Shown here: one piece after another, positions 7,856 to 21,100 of the stretch
Layout of the letters: each line of letters begins with the position of its first letter
Position numbering within the stretch: position 1 is the first letter of the stretch
Origin: Mesostigma viride
Lineage: Eukaryota; Streptophyta; Mesostigmatophyceae; Mesostigmatales; Mesostigmataceae
DNA length: 64,000 bases
Direction: 5' to 3'
NCBI GenBank assembly: GCA_009746045.1
Contig: RPFO01000495.1
Coordinates: 18,707 to 82,706, forward strand
Notes under the pieces: generated by a model
Database searches by the model: none
What the model saw: only the letters and a program-made list of their open reading frames with translations
What the model was told of the DNA's origin: nothing
Program-made: the position numbers and the translations under genes

Positions 7856-8947
7856 CAGTGGGAACTGGGAATTATTGGCAAAGCGTGCGGCATGCTCGGG
7901 GCGAAAAACAAAGTGACGTGCTGCGCGAGCAATTTTCCTTGTGCTGGCTGGCGATGGCAGGCAACGTAGGCTAGAAAATTGGGATGGGGAATGCGCAGCC
8001 ATGGTTTTATACGTCAAAATTTTATGTTTGAAGAGCAAGTGCGAAATTTTATGAGCTGGAGGTGCGTCAACGGAGTGATACCTGCGTGGGAGAGGTCCGT
8101 GTCGCTATGGCGACCTGGAAATGGAATGTCGTTGTAGATTTAGGTATTGTAGTATCATGCTTAACTGCTTTACGTATTGGGTGCCTAGTGAAATCAGTTT
8201 GCTGTTCGTGGAAGGCTTGGGGTGTGGCCAACGAGCTTCTGCTGTCGCCACATCATATTGGAAAGAACGCTGGATTTTTTGCCACGGGACGTAACCGGCG
8301 ATGCCGATGGTGAGGCGTTTGTTTCGATGACCGGGGTAGTACCTGCTCTCTTTCTGATGCATTTTCATGGTTGCGTTCTTTCCATTTCGCCGAATCCACC
8401 TAGTCGCAGCAAAGACATAGCGTAGCAAGGGTCTGCGTTTTATTTTCTTAGCCGTGCAGGACGCCATCTTCATGGTCCTTCGCATGTCCTGTGTGAACGT
8501 CCGTTGCCCAAGGATCTGTGATGCTTTTTTCTGGAATATACTGGGCGGTGAAAGCCCCTCTGGATGCTTGCCTGGTCACGGGTTTGGGGCGTCATTTACT
8601 GCTGTACTGGCTGACATTCATGGTGCTTTCTGCGTAAGCTGACTTGCTTCGCACGTGGATTTTGACTGGACTGAAGAGCGCGTCTGGTAGCATGTTTACG
8701 TGGTGTATAAGGTGATCAATCAACCATTTGTTTATAGAAGGTGTGACAATAGAAGGTGTGTTATATATTTCTTCATCAAGCATGTCAAAAGTAATCTCCA
8801 CTCGCTTACAACCTGAATTTTGCTTTGCTGGGTCTGCTGTGTTTGTGTCTCACTGTGCAGGCTATCCCCTTGGTTGATCAACCAGGTGATTTTTGGTGGC
8901 AGCGGGGCCATATACTCTTCTTGGCGTTTTTCATCCATGGCATGTCA
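7856..8947 (+). repeat. E block, unit 2
   Basis: 1092 bp; I see no difference from unit 1. Putative intron at 8634-8860. Confidence 0.85.
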
Positions 8948-11900
8948 ACCAACGCATGCATGCCAGCCCCTCCCACACCCACGCACACATGTTAGCTATA
9001 CCCCACAAACCCACGCATGGATTCCAGCCACCCCCCACATGCCCGCATGCATGCCAGCCACCCCACCAATCCACGCACGCATGCCAGCCACCCCCACACC
9101 CACGCACGCATGCCAGCCACCCCACAACCCACTTATGCATTCCAGCAACCCCCACAGCCACTTACGCATGCCAGCCACCCCCCACCCCCACGCACGCATG
9201 GCAGCCACCCCACGAACCCACGCACGCGTGCCAGCCCCCCCTTAAAACCACGCATGCATGGCAGCTCCCCACCACACCCACGCATGCATGCCACTCCCCC
9301 GCCAACCACCCACGCATGCCAGCCCCCCGACACACGCATGGCAGCCCCCCCCACACCCACGCACGCATGCCAGCCCTACCCCACATGCAGGCATGCATGC
9401 CAGCCACCCCCCACACCCACGCATGCATGCCAGCCCCTCCCACACCCACGCCCGCATGCCAGCTACCCCACAAACCCACGCATGCATGCCAGCGACCCCC
9501 CACATGCACGCATGCATGCAAGCCACCCCACCAACCCACGCACGCATGCCAGCCCATCACAAACCCACTTATGCATGCCAGCCACCCCCCACACCCACGT
9601 ACGCATGCCGGCCACCCCACACACCCACGCACGCATGGCAGCCACCCCACGAACCCACACACGCGTGCCAGCCCCCCCCTAACCCCACGCATGCATGGCA
9701 GCCCCCCACCACACCCACGCATGCATGCCACTCCCCCCCACACCCACGCACGCATGCGAGCCCCCCCACACACCCACGCACGCATGCGAGCCCCCCCACA
9801 CACCCACGCACGCATGCCAGCCCCACCCCACATGCAGGCATGCATGCCAGCCATCCCCCACACCCACGCATGCATGCCAGCCCCTCCCACACCCACGCCT
9901 GCATGCCAGCTACCCCACAAACCCACGCATGCATGCCAGCGACCCCCCACATGCACGCATGCATGCCAGCCACCCCACCAACCCACGCACACATGCCAGC
10001 CCATCACAAACCCACTTATGCATGCCAGCCACCCCCCACACCCACGTACACATGCCAGCCACCCCACACACCCACGCACGCATGGCAGCCACCCCACGAA
10101 CCCACACACGCGTGCCAGCCACCCCCTAACCCCACGCATGCATGGCAGCCCCCCACCACACCCACGCATGCATGCCACTCCCCCCCACACCCACGCACGC
10201 ATGCGAGCCCCCCCCACACCCACGCACGCATGCGAGGCCCCCCCACACCCACACAAGCATGCCAGCCCCCCCCATGAAGTCATAGTGGGCACCACGGAGT
10301 CATGCTATGATTTAATTTTTTCAATTTAATAATGGGAATGACGGATGGTGCATGTGTGAACAAAGGAATGAAAGGATTGCCACTCAATGAATATTAATTA
10401 ATGATGAAAATGGGAGTTTGCATGGGAGTGTTTGGTCCTTATGGCTGGCTTGCAAAAAGCAGTACCCAAATTTCGAAGTATTTGACAGCGAAATATCTGT
10501 AAAGTATATCGCATGGTATAATTAATTAATGAATGGTACGCTGAAATTCATTGTGCGGGCTCTCTCTGCATGTGATAAACAATTTTAGCTTTGAGGGCAT
10601 GCAACAAGACATGCTAGCATTAAAATGAAATTAAATTATAACATGACTAGTTGGGAGATCATGTACGACATGTAGCATAATTACGTACATGGCCACAATT
10701 GTGCCAATCAGGGCCCTCCTCTAGGTAGACTGTGCTAGGCAATTACAATTAGACAAATAAGGTCATTCAAAAAGGTTTAAGTCTTCACCTACCTCCATCC
10801 ATCCAGCAAGGGAATATGTTAGCCAGTGCTACATGATGATCTCCCAACGGAGTCATGTTATGATGCGAAATAGTTCAGGATAAAATTTGTCAGAATTTCA
10901 CTGGCGATACGAACGTAACGAAATTTCCAAGTATGCGACGCCGAAATATCATTGTTGTATCGAATGGTATGCTGAAATTCATTGTGGTTGTTTGGAATAA
11001 ACGTACACCTATTTACCTGGAAATTCATTGTGGTTCTGTCCGAGCTGACAAATTTGTCAGAAATTTCATTTTCGATACGAACGTGACGAAATTTCCAAGT
11101 ATCTCACGCTCGGAGAGCTTCCACGGTGTTCACGGGGAAGGGTCCGTTGCGCGTGGCGCACGGCGGCGGTTCGTCCCGGTCGGAATCGTCCGCTCGCGCG
11201 TCCTCCGTGGAAGGGTCTTGGCGCGTCGCGCGGGCCGGTGCGGTTGGCGCCCAGAAGGTCGACTATCGGCCTCTGGGCCGCTAGCGGCGAGTCACGTCCT
11301 CTCAAGTCGGGGAGGGGGGGCGATAGCCCCCCCTCCCCCACTTTTTTCTTGTCCCCTACTAGTAACTACGATTTATGAAGCCCGAAAACTTTGGCCGAGG
11401 CCGTAGGCCGAAGGTGGGGCCGTCCCCCGCGCCCCCTAGCGCGGGAGCGGACGACGTCCAGGACCGTTGCGAGATGGCCAATCGCCGTAGTACAAAGAAA
11501 ATCCCCAAACCTTGGAGATCGACTGTCACAAGTTCTGAACGGGTGCTGAAACGCTGAACATGTTCAGACTTTTGCGGGCAGGTGGGGCGTCTCGCCAATC
11601 CGCGCGGCCTCAGGAATTACGGCGCGTTGACTCTTTTAAACGTCAAACAAGCTACTGGCGAATGGATCTCCCCTCAAACTTTTCGCAGTTTCCCGTTGCA
11701 CCACTTTGGACAAGGGGACCAACCGGTGCACGCCGTTTCGAATTACGCGCTCGAGGTTAGGGCCACAACATGAATGGAATGCGATTTTCTGAACGGATGG
11801 ATCAAATTTGCAGGACGGGTGGAATGTTCAGAACCTAACAGGCGTTCAGTCAGGGTGGGGCGAAATAGTTCAGGCCGAAATTTGGCACATTTTCAATGGA

Positions 11901-12943
11901 AATACGAACGTAACGAAATTTCCAAGTATCTTCCACCGAAATATCTCTAAAGTATATCGCATGCTCGGCAGGTGCTCGGGGCGAAAAACAAAGTGACGTG
12001 CTGCGCGAGCAATTTTCCTTGTGCTGGCTGGCGATGGCAGGCAACGTAGGCTAGAAAATTGGGATGGGGAATGCGCAGCCATGGTTTTATACGTCAAAAT
12101 TTTATGTTTGAAGAGCAAGTGCGAAATTTTATGAGCTGGAGGTGCGTCAACGGAGTGATACCTGCGTGGGAGAGGTCCGTGTCGCTATGGCGACCTGGAA
12201 ATGGAATGTCGTTGTAGATTTAGGTATTGTAGTATCATGCTTAACTGCTTTACGTATTGGTTGCCTAGTGAAATCAGTTTGCTGTTCGTGGAAGGCTTGG
12301 GGTGTGGCCAACGAGCTTCTGCTGTCGCCACATCATATTGGAAAGAACGCTGGATTTTTTGCCACGGGACGTAACCGGCGATGCCGATGGTGAGGCGTTT
12401 GTTTCGATGACCGGGGTAGTACCTGCTCTCTTTCTGATGCATTTTCATGGTTGCGTTCTTTCCATTTCGCCGAATCCACCTAGTCGCAGCAAAGACATAG
12501 CGTAGCAAGGGTCTGCGTTTTATTTTCTTAGCCGTGCAGGACGCCATCTTCATGGTCCTTCGCATGTCCTGTGTGAACGTCCGTTGCCCAAGGATCTGTG
12601 ATGCTTTTTTCTGGAATATACTGGGCGGTGAAAGCCCCTCTGGATGCTTGCCTGGTCACGGGTTTGGGGCGTCATTTACTGCTGTACTGGCTGACATTCA
12701 TGGTGCTTTCTGCGTAAGCTGACTTGCTTCGCACGTGGATTTTGACTGGACTGAAGAGCGCGTCTGGTAGCATGTTTACGTGGTGTATAAGGTGATCAAT
12801 CAACCATTTGTTTATAGAAGGTGTGACAATAGAAGGTGTGTTATATATTTCTTCATCAAGCATGTCAAAAGTAATCTCCACTCGCTTACAACCTGAATTT
12901 TGCTTGGCTGGGTCTGCTGTGTTTGTGTCTCACTGTGCAGGCT
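8864..12943 (+). repeat. Macrosatellite unit 3 (4080 bp, alpha front, partly deleted tail)
   Basis: Minisatellite 8948-10273, spacer 10274-11974, E block 11975-13027. The front is alpha. The tail has K module 3 but then jumps at about 11963-11975 from the K module into the middle of the normal E start, losing about 75 bp. The 14-base variable site reads differently (11521-11534). Confidence 0.95.
8948..10273 (+). repeat. C-rich minisatellite, unit 3
   Basis: 1326 bp, same order as units 1 and 2. C-run length changes shift frames, so the open reading frames differ from unit to unit although the DNA hardly does. Confidence 0.94.
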
Positions 12944-13027
12944 ATCCCCTTGGTTGATCAACCAGGTGATTTTTGGTGGCAGCGGGGCCATATACTCTTC
13001 TTGGCGTTTTTCATCCATGGCATGTCA
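11975..13027 (+). repeat. E block, unit 3 (5' end deleted)
   Basis: 1053 bp, starting at CTCGGGGCGAAAAAC because of the upstream deletion. It has TTGCCT for GTGCCT near 12260 and GCTTGGCTGG for GCTTTGCTGG near 12902. Confidence 0.85.
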
Positions 13028-14577
13028 ACCAACGCATGCATGCCAGCCCCTCCCACACCCACGCACACATGTTAGCTATACCCCACAAACCCACGCATGG
13101 ATTCCAGCCACCCCCCACATGCCCGCATGCATGCCAGCCACCCCACCAATCCACGCACGCATGCCAGCCACCCCCACACCCACGCACGCATGCCAGCCAC
13201 CCCACAACCCACTTATGCATTCCAGCAACCCCCACAGCCACTTACGCATGCCAGCCACCCCCCACCCCCACGCACGCATGGCAGCCACCCCACGAACCCA
13301 CGCACGCGTGCCAGCCCCCCTTAAAACCACGCATGCATGGCAGCTCCCCACCACACCCACGCATGCATGCCACTCCCCCCGCCAACCACCCACGCATGCC
13401 AGCCCCCCGACACACGCATGGCAGCCCCCCCCCACACCCACGCACGCATGCCAGCCCTACCCCACATGCAGGCATGCATGCCAGCCACCCCCACACCCAC
13501 GCATGCATGCCAGCCCCTCCCACACCCACGCCCGCATGCCAGCTACCCCACAAACCCACGCATGCATGCCAGCGACCCCCCACACCCACGCACGCATGCC
13601 AGCCACCCCACAACCCACTTATGCATTCCAGCAACCCCCACAGCCACTTACGCATGCCAGCCACCCCCCACCCCCACGCACGCATGGCAGCCACCCCACG
13701 AACCCACGCACGCGTGCCAGCCCCCCCTTAAAACCACGCATGCATGGCAGCTCCCCACCACACCCACGCATGCATGCCACTCCCCCCGCCAACCACCCAC
13801 GCATGCCATCCCCCCGACACACGCATGGCAGCCCCCCCCCACACCCACGCATGCATGCCAGCCCCTCCCACACCCACGCCCGCATGCCAGCCACCCCACC
13901 AACCCACGCACGCATGCCAGCCCATCACAAACCCACTTATGCATGCCAGCCACCCCCCACACCCACGTACGCATGCCAGCCACCCCACACACCCACGCAC
14001 GCATGGCAGCCACCCCACCAACCCACACACGCGTGCCAGCCCCCCCCTAACCCCACGCATGCATGGCAGCCCCCCACCACACCCACGCATGCATGGCAGC
14101 TCCCCCCCACACCCACGCACGCATGCGAGCCCCCCCACACACCCACGCACGCATGCGAGCCCCCCCCACACCCACGCACGCATGCCAGCCCCACCCCACA
14201 TGCAGGCATGCATGCCAGCCACCCCCCACACCCACGCATGCATGCCAGCCCCTCCCACACCCACGCCTGCATGCCAGCTACCCCACAAACCCACGCATGC
14301 ATGCCAGCGACCCCCCACATGCACGCATGCATGCCAGCCACCCCACCAACCCACGCACGCATGCCAGCCCATCACAAACCCACTTATGCATGCCAGCCAC
14401 CCCCCACACCCACGTACGCATGCCAGCCACCCCACACACCCACGCACGCATGGCAGCCACCCCACGAACCCACACACGCGTGCCAGCCCCCCCTAACCCC
14501 ACTTATGCATGCCAGCCACCCACCACACCCACGCATGCATGCCACTCCCCCCCACACCCACGCACGCATGCGAGCCC
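13028..14577 (+). repeat. C-rich minisatellite, unit 4 (reshuffled)
   Basis: 1550 bp. The early monomers, including the CACTTATGCATTCC variant, appear a second time at about 13615-13730, so part of the first higher-order repeat was duplicated. The block ends abruptly at GCGAGCCC (about 14577) where G-rich sequence begins. Confidence 0.93.
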
Positions 14578-14704
14578 AGACTCAAGTCACAAGCAGGGGC
14601 AGAGTGGGCAGGTGGGACGGGGCAGGGGACCTGGGGCACGAGCCATGAAACTTGGGGACATGGGGCACGAGGCTTGGGGCGTGGGGTATATGGCATGGGT
14701 CAGG

Positions 14705-14760
<56 letters not shown>

Positions 14761-15100
14761 AAGGCAGCCACATGCACGAGATGTGATTATTGGCAAGCCA
14801 TCCAGCGGGGGCACCACAGGGAGGAGGGCATGGGGACAGGGGGAAGGGGGGAGGGGGCGGGGGCAGGGTCCAGGCGGCAGGGGGCAGGGGGAGCCTTTCT
14901 GAAGCTATGAGTCACAGGTCGTGGGGACTGGGGCATGGGGCAGGCCCTCAGCCACCTGCACGTGATGTGGTCAGAGGCAAGTCTCAAGCAGGGGCACAGT
15001 GGGCAGGTGGGACGGGGCAGGGGACCTGGGGCACGAGCCATGAATCTTGGGGCATGGGGAGTGGGGCGTTGGGCAGGCAGGTAGGGGTGGTACACACGCA
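14578..15100 (+). repeat. G-rich segment with internal repeats, unit 4
   Basis: The plus strand turns from C-rich to G-rich at 14577. A 66-base stretch starting AAGCAGGGGCAGAGTGGGC at 14591 returns at 14986 (period 395). A second pair, GCAGCCACATGCACGAGATG near 14764 and CAGCCACCTGCACGTGATG near 14950, is offset by about 185. Many GGGG runs make the plus strand quadruplex-prone. Overlapping open frames reflect low complexity only. No counterpart in the other units. Confidence 0.75.
14705..14760 (+). repeat. (CAGC)14 microsatellite
   Basis: Fourteen perfect copies of CAGC, 56 bp, within the unit 4 G-rich segment. Confidence 0.97.
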
Positions 15101-16087
15101 CATGCCCTGCCATGCCCTGCGATCCCGCAAAAGGGCACCGTGGGGTCTTGTGGTTTGTCACACGTTGCTATGGGGTGCATATTTGCAGGGACATGAAGAT
15201 GGGTGACCGCGCCGTAACCGAGACGTGTGTGGTGGCAACATGCCGCCTGGATACCAGCTGGCCTTGCTTCGTTAGCTACATTTATGGCTGCATGTGATGG
15301 CGTGCCCTTGCCGTGGTCACAGTGGTCACAGTGAGGGCCTGTGGTTGCCCCATACTGGTGGTGGTTATAAAGAAGTTAGCGAATACAAAACTTTCTTTCT
15401 TAAGGTGATTTTGAAGTGGGCATGAGCGATCGTGCGCATGCTAACATTTGATGGCCATTCCATGGTGAAGTTGGGAATTGGATGGGATTGTTTTATAAAG
15501 ATGCGGTGGTGTGTCTTAAAATGAGCTGTGCTAATCTCATTATGAAGTGCTCAAGACAACTCATTATAATAAATCAGAGTTGGAACAAACATTGTCTGCA
15601 TCATGCCCCAACTTGAACACTACATGAAGTGTGACACCTATGCTACGTGTGTTGCGGGCTAGCTGTGTCAGCAAACAATTTTAGCTTTTAGCCCTCAAAT
15701 CATGTCCAACTCGCGCCTAACAATAGGAGCCAGTTGCACCTTGCATGGTAATGTCCACAAACTAACCTAAAACAGTTTAGTGTCCATATTGGGACCAAAG
15801 CACACTCATATAGGGACTTTGGTGTGGCAGGCCCCAGCGGCTTGGCCGGCCAGGGCGGCATATTCTGACCTGGCCTGGCCCCAAGGGCATTCCCAAAAGG
15901 GTAGGGAAACATGCCACGAACTACACCCAGATGTTGGTGGATGACCTACTCATCCCAGCCATAACTCATAAAAAATGCCTACAATATTTGGAACGCACCC
16001 TTGCATGAAGTAGCCTAGAATGTATGATAGGCCATATGCCCCTTCTCTGGGCTATGTGCTACATATACTCCCAACGGAGTTATGTGA
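15101..16087 (+). other. Mostly unique sequence, unit 4
   Basis: About 1 kb found once in the window. Two short stretches recall the normal B block: AAACAATTTTAGCTTT near 15675, and CCCAACGGAGTTATG near 16070 for CCCAACGGAGTCATG. It may therefore be a very diverged version of that block. A minus frame of 70 codons (15700-15912) has no recognisable similarity. I see no other feature. Confidence 0.6.
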
Positions 16088-16111
16088 CAATTCAATTCAA
16101 TTCAATTCAAT
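16088..16111 (+). repeat. (CAATT)n short tandem repeat, unit 4
   Basis: Four copies of CAATT plus CAAT. It lies just before the point where unit 4 rejoins the common sequence (ATGGTATGCTGAAATTC). Confidence 0.9.
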
Positions 16112-17091
16112 CTAATGGTATGCTGAAATTCATGGTGGTTCAGTCCGAGCTGACAAATTTGTCAGAAATTTCATTTTCGATACGAACGTGACGAAATTTC
16201 CAAGTATCTCACGCTCGGAGAGCTTTCACGGTGTTCACGGGGAAGGGTCCGTTGCGCGTGGCGCACGGCGGCGGTTCGTCCCGGTCGGAGTCGTCCGCTC
16301 GCGCGTCCTCCGTGGAAGGGTCTTGGCGCGTCGCGCGGGCCGGTGCGGTTGGCGCCCAGAAGGTCGACTATCGGCCTCTGGGCCGCTAGCGGCGAGTCAC
16401 GTCCTCTCAAGTCGGGGAGGGGGGGCGATAGCTTGAACTTTTTTCTTGTCCCCTACTAGTAACTACGATTTATGACGCCCGAAAACTTTGGCCGCGGCCG
16501 TAGGCCGAAGGTGGGGCCGTCCCCCGCGCCCCCTAGCGCGGGAGCGGACGACGTCCAGGACCGTTGCGAGATGGCCAATCGGCGTAGTACAAAGAAAATC
16601 CCCAAACCTTGGAGATCGAGTCTCAGGAAGTCTGAACGGGTGCTGAAACGCTGAACATGTTCAGACTTTTGCGGGCAGGTGGGGCGTCTCGCCAATCCGC
16701 GCGGCCTCAGGAATTACGGCGCGTTGACTCTTTTAAACGTCAAACAAGCTACTGGCGAATGGATCTCTCCTCAAACTTTTCAGTGTTTCCCGTTGCACCA
16801 CTTTGGACAAGGGGACCAACCGGTGCACGCCGTTTCGAATTACGCGCTCGAGGTTAGGGCCACAACGTGAATGGAATGCGATTTTCTGAACGGATGGATC
16901 AAATTTGCAGGACGGGTGGAAGGTTCAGAGCCGAACTGGCGTTCAGTCAGGGTGGGGTGAAATAGTTCAGGCCGAAATTTGGCACATTTTCAATGGAAAT
17001 ACGAACGTAACGAAATTTCCAAGTATCTTCCACCGAAATATCTCTAAAGTATATCGCATGGTATAATCGCATGGAAAAAAGTCTTGCTGGG

Positions 17092-18183
17092 CAGTGGGAA
17101 CTGGGAATTATTGGCAAAGCGTGCGGCATGCTCGGGGCGAAAAACAAAGTGACGTGCTGCGCGAGCAATTTTCCTTGTGCTGGCTGGCGATGGCAGGCAA
17201 CGTAGGCTAGAAAATTGGGATGGGGAATGCGCAGCCATGGTTTTATACGTCAAAATTTTATGTTTGAAGAGCAAGTGCGAAATTTTATGAGCTGGAGGTG
17301 CGTCAACGGAGTGATACCTGCGTGGGAGAGGTCCGTGTCGCTATGGCGACCTGGAAATGGAATGTCGTTGTAGATTTAGGTATTGTAGTATCATGCTTAA
17401 CTGCTTTACGTATTGGGTGCCTAGTGAAATCAGTTTGCTGTTCGTGGAAGGCTTGGGGTGTGGCCAACGAGCTTCTGCTGTCGCCACATCATATTGGAAA
17501 GAACGCTGGATTTTTTGCCACGGGACGTAACCGGCGATGCCGATGGTGAGGCGTTTGTTTCGATGACCGGGGTAGTACCTGCTCTCTTTCTGATGCATTT
17601 TCATGGTTGCGTTCTTTCCATTTCGCCGAATCCACCTAGTCGCAGCAAAGACATAGCGTAGCAAGGGTCTGCGTTTTATTTTCTTAGCCGTGCAGGACGC
17701 CATCTTCATGGTCCTTCGCATGTCCTGTGTGAACGTCCGTTGCCCAAGGATCTGTGATGCTTTTTTCTGGAATATACTGGGCGGTGAAAGCCCCTCTGGA
17801 TGCTTGCCTGGTCACGGGTTTGGGGCGTCATTTACTGCTGTACTGGCTGACATTCATGGTGCTTTCTGCGTAAGCTGACTTGCTTCGCACGTGGATTTTG
17901 ACTGGACTGAAGAGCGCGTCTGGTAGCATGTTTACGTGGTGTATAAGGTGATCAATCAACCATTTGTTTATAGAAGGTGTGACAATAGAAGGTGTGTTAT
18001 ATATTTCTTCATCAAGCATGTCAAAAGTAATCTCCACTCGCTTACAACCTGAATTTTGCTTTGCTGGGTCTGCTGTGTTTGTGTCTCACTGTGCAGGCTA
18101 TCCCCTTGGTTGATCAACCAGGTGATTTTTGGTGGCAGCGGGGCCATATACTCTTCTTGGCGTTTTTCATCCATGGCATGTCA
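17092..18183 (+). repeat. E block, unit 4
   Basis: 1092 bp of the standard sequence, although the front of this unit is highly divergent. Putative intron at 17870-18096. Confidence 0.85.
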
Positions 18184-21100
18184 ACCAACGCATGCATGCC
18201 AGCCCCTCCCACACCCACGCACACATGTTAGCTATACCCCACAAACCCACGCATGGATTCCAGCCACCCCCCACATGCCCGCATGCATGCCAGCCACCCC
18301 ACCAATCCACGCACGCATGCCAGCCACCCCCACACCCACGCACGCATGCCAGCCACCCCACAACCCACTTATGCATTCCAGCAACCCCCACAGCCACTTA
18401 CGCATGCCAGCCACCCCCCACCCCCACGCACGCATGGCAGCCACCCCACGAACCCACGCACGCGTGCCAGCCCCCCCTTAAAACCACGCATGCATGGCAG
18501 CTCCCCACCACACCCACGCATGCATGCCACTCCCCCGCCAACCACCCACGCATGCCAGCCCCCCGACACACGCATGGCAGCCCCCCCCACACCCACGCAC
18601 GCATGCCAGCCCTACCCCACATGCAGGCATGCATGCCAGCCACCCCCCACACCCACGCATGCATGCCAGCCCCTCCCACACCCACGCCCGCATGCCAGCT
18701 ACCCCACAAACCCACGCATGCATGCCAGCGACCCCCCACATGCACGCATGCATGCAAGCCACCCCACCAACCCACGCACGCATGCCAGCCCATCACAAAC
18801 CCACTTATGCATGCCAGCCACCCCCCACACCCACGTACGCATGCCGGCCACCCCACACACCCACGCACGCATGGCAGCCACCCCACGAACCCACACACGC
18901 GTGCCAGCCCCCCCCTAACCCCACGCATGCATGGCAGCCCCCCACCACACCCACGCATGCATGCCACTCCCCCCCCACACCCACGCACGCATGCGAGCCC
19001 CCCCACACACCCACGCACGCATGCGAGCCCCCCCACACACCCACGCACGCATGCCAGCCCCACCCCACATGCAGGCATGCATGCCAGCCATCCCCCACAC
19101 CCACGCATGCATGCCAGCCCCTCCCACACCCACGCCTGCATGCCAGCTACCCCACAAACCCACGCATGCATGCCAGCGACCCCCCACATGCACGCATGCA
19201 TGCCAGCCACCCCACCAACCCACGCACACATGCCAGCCCATCACAAACCCACTTATGCATGCCAGCCACCCCCCACACCCACGTACACATGCCAGCCACC
19301 CCACACACCCACGCACGCATGGCAGCCACCCCACGAACCCACACACGCGTGCCAGCCACCCCCTAACCCCACGCATGCATGGCAGCCCCCCACCACACCC
19401 ACGCATGCATGCCACTCCCCCCCACACCCACGCACGCATGCGAGCCCCCCCCACACCCACGCACGCATGCGAGGCCCCCCCACACCCACACAAGCATGCC
19501 AGCCCCCCCCATGAAGTCATAGTGGGCACCACGGAGTCATGCTATGATTTAATTTTTTCAATTTAATAATGGGAATGACGGATGGTGCATGTGTGAACAA
19601 AGGAATGAAAGGATTGCCACTCAATGAATATTAATTAATGATGAAAATGGGAGTTTGCATGGGAGTGTTTGGTCCTTATGGCTGGCTTGCAAAAAGCAGT
19701 ACCCAAATTTCGAAGTATTTGACAGCGAAATATCTGTAAAGTATATCGCATGGTATAATTAATTAATGAATGGTACGCTGAAATTCATTGTGCGGGCTCT
19801 CTCTGCATGTGATAAACAATTTTAGCTTTGAGGGCATGCAACAAGACATGCTAGCATTAAAATGAAATTAAATTATAACATGACTAGTTGGGAGATCATG
19901 TACGACATGTAGCATAATTACGTACATGGCCACAATTGTGCCAATCAGGGCCCTCCTCTAGGTAGACTGTGCTAGGCAATTACAATTAGACAAATAAGGT
20001 CATTCAAAAAGGTTTAAGTCTTCACCTACCTCCATCCATCCAGCAAGGGAATATGTTAGCCAGTGCTACATGATGATCTCCCAACGGAGTCATGTTATGA
20101 TGCGAAATAGTTCAGGATAAAATTTGTCAGAATTTCACTGGCGATACGAACGTAACGAAATTTCCAAGTATGCGACGCCGAAATATCATTGTTGTATCGA
20201 ATGGTATGCTGAAATTCATTGTGGTTGTTTGGAATAAACGTACACCTATTTACCTGGAAATTCATTGTGGTTCTGTCCGAGCTGACAAATTTGTCAGAAA
20301 TTTCATTTTCGATACGAACGTGACGAAATTTCCAAGTATCTCACGCTCGGAGAGCTTCCACGGTGTTCACGGGGAAGGGTCCGTTGCGCGTGGCGCACGG
20401 CGGCGGTTCGTCCCGGTCGGAATCGTCCGCTCGCGCGTCCTCCGGGAAGGGTCTTGGCGCGTCGCGCGGGCCGGTGCGGTTGGCGCCCAGAAGGTCGACT
20501 ATCGGCCTCTGGGCCGCTAGCGGCGAGTCACGTCCTCTCAAGTCGGGGAGGGGGGGCGATAGCCCCCCTCCCCCACTTTTTTCTTGTCCCCTAATGTAAC
20601 TACGATTTATGAAGCCCGAAAACTTTGGCCGAGGCCGTAGGCCGAAGGTGGGGCCGTCCCCCGCGCCCCCTAGCGCGGGAGCGGACGACGTCCAGGACCG
20701 TAGCGAGATGGCCAATCGCGTAGTACAAAGAAAATCCCCAAACCTTGGAGATCGAGTCTCAGGAAGTCTGAACGGGTGCTGAAACGCTGAACATGTTCAG
20801 ACTTTTGCGGGCAGGTGGGGCGTCTCGCCAATCCGCGCGGCCTCAGGAATTACGGCGCGTTGACTCTTTTAAACGTCAAACAAGCTACTGGCGAATGGAT
20901 CTCTCCTAAACTTTTCGCAGTTTCCCGTTGCACCACTTTGGACAAGGGGACCAACCGGTGCACGCCGTTTCGAATAACGCGCTCGAGGTTAGGGCCACAA
21001 CGTGAATGGAATGCGATTTTCTGAACGGATGGATCAAATTTGCAGGACGGGTGGAAGGTTCAGAGCCGAACTGGCGTTCAGTCAGGGTGGGGCGAAATAG

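Larger units (their letters stand above)
4139..8863 (+). repeat. Macrosatellite unit 2 (4725 bp, alpha front, long tail, with transposon)
   Basis: Minisatellite 4223-5547, spacer 5548-7855, E block 7856-8947. The spacer is 587 bp longer than in unit 1, almost all from the inverted-repeat element at 6249-6835; a 1-bp deletion near 7068 accounts for the rest. Otherwise it is nearly identical to unit 1. Confidence 0.95.
12944..18099 (+). repeat. Macrosatellite unit 4 (5156 bp, divergent front, long tail)
   Basis: Minisatellite 13028-14577, spacer 14578-17091, E block 17092-18183. The usual AT-rich front is replaced by 1.5 kb of different sequence (14578-16112). Normal sequence resumes at K module 2 near 16120. 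The G/C stem-loop at 16409 has lost its right arm. The minisatellite is a reshuffled 1550-bp version. Confidence 0.95.

Noticed and set aside
14509-14910. Frames through the unit 4 G-rich segment and (CAGC)n
   Set aside because: Low-complexity sequence gives overlapping frames on both strands; none looks like a protein.
15700-15912. 70-codon minus frame in the unit 4 unique segment
   Set aside because: Short, no recognisable family, no supporting context.
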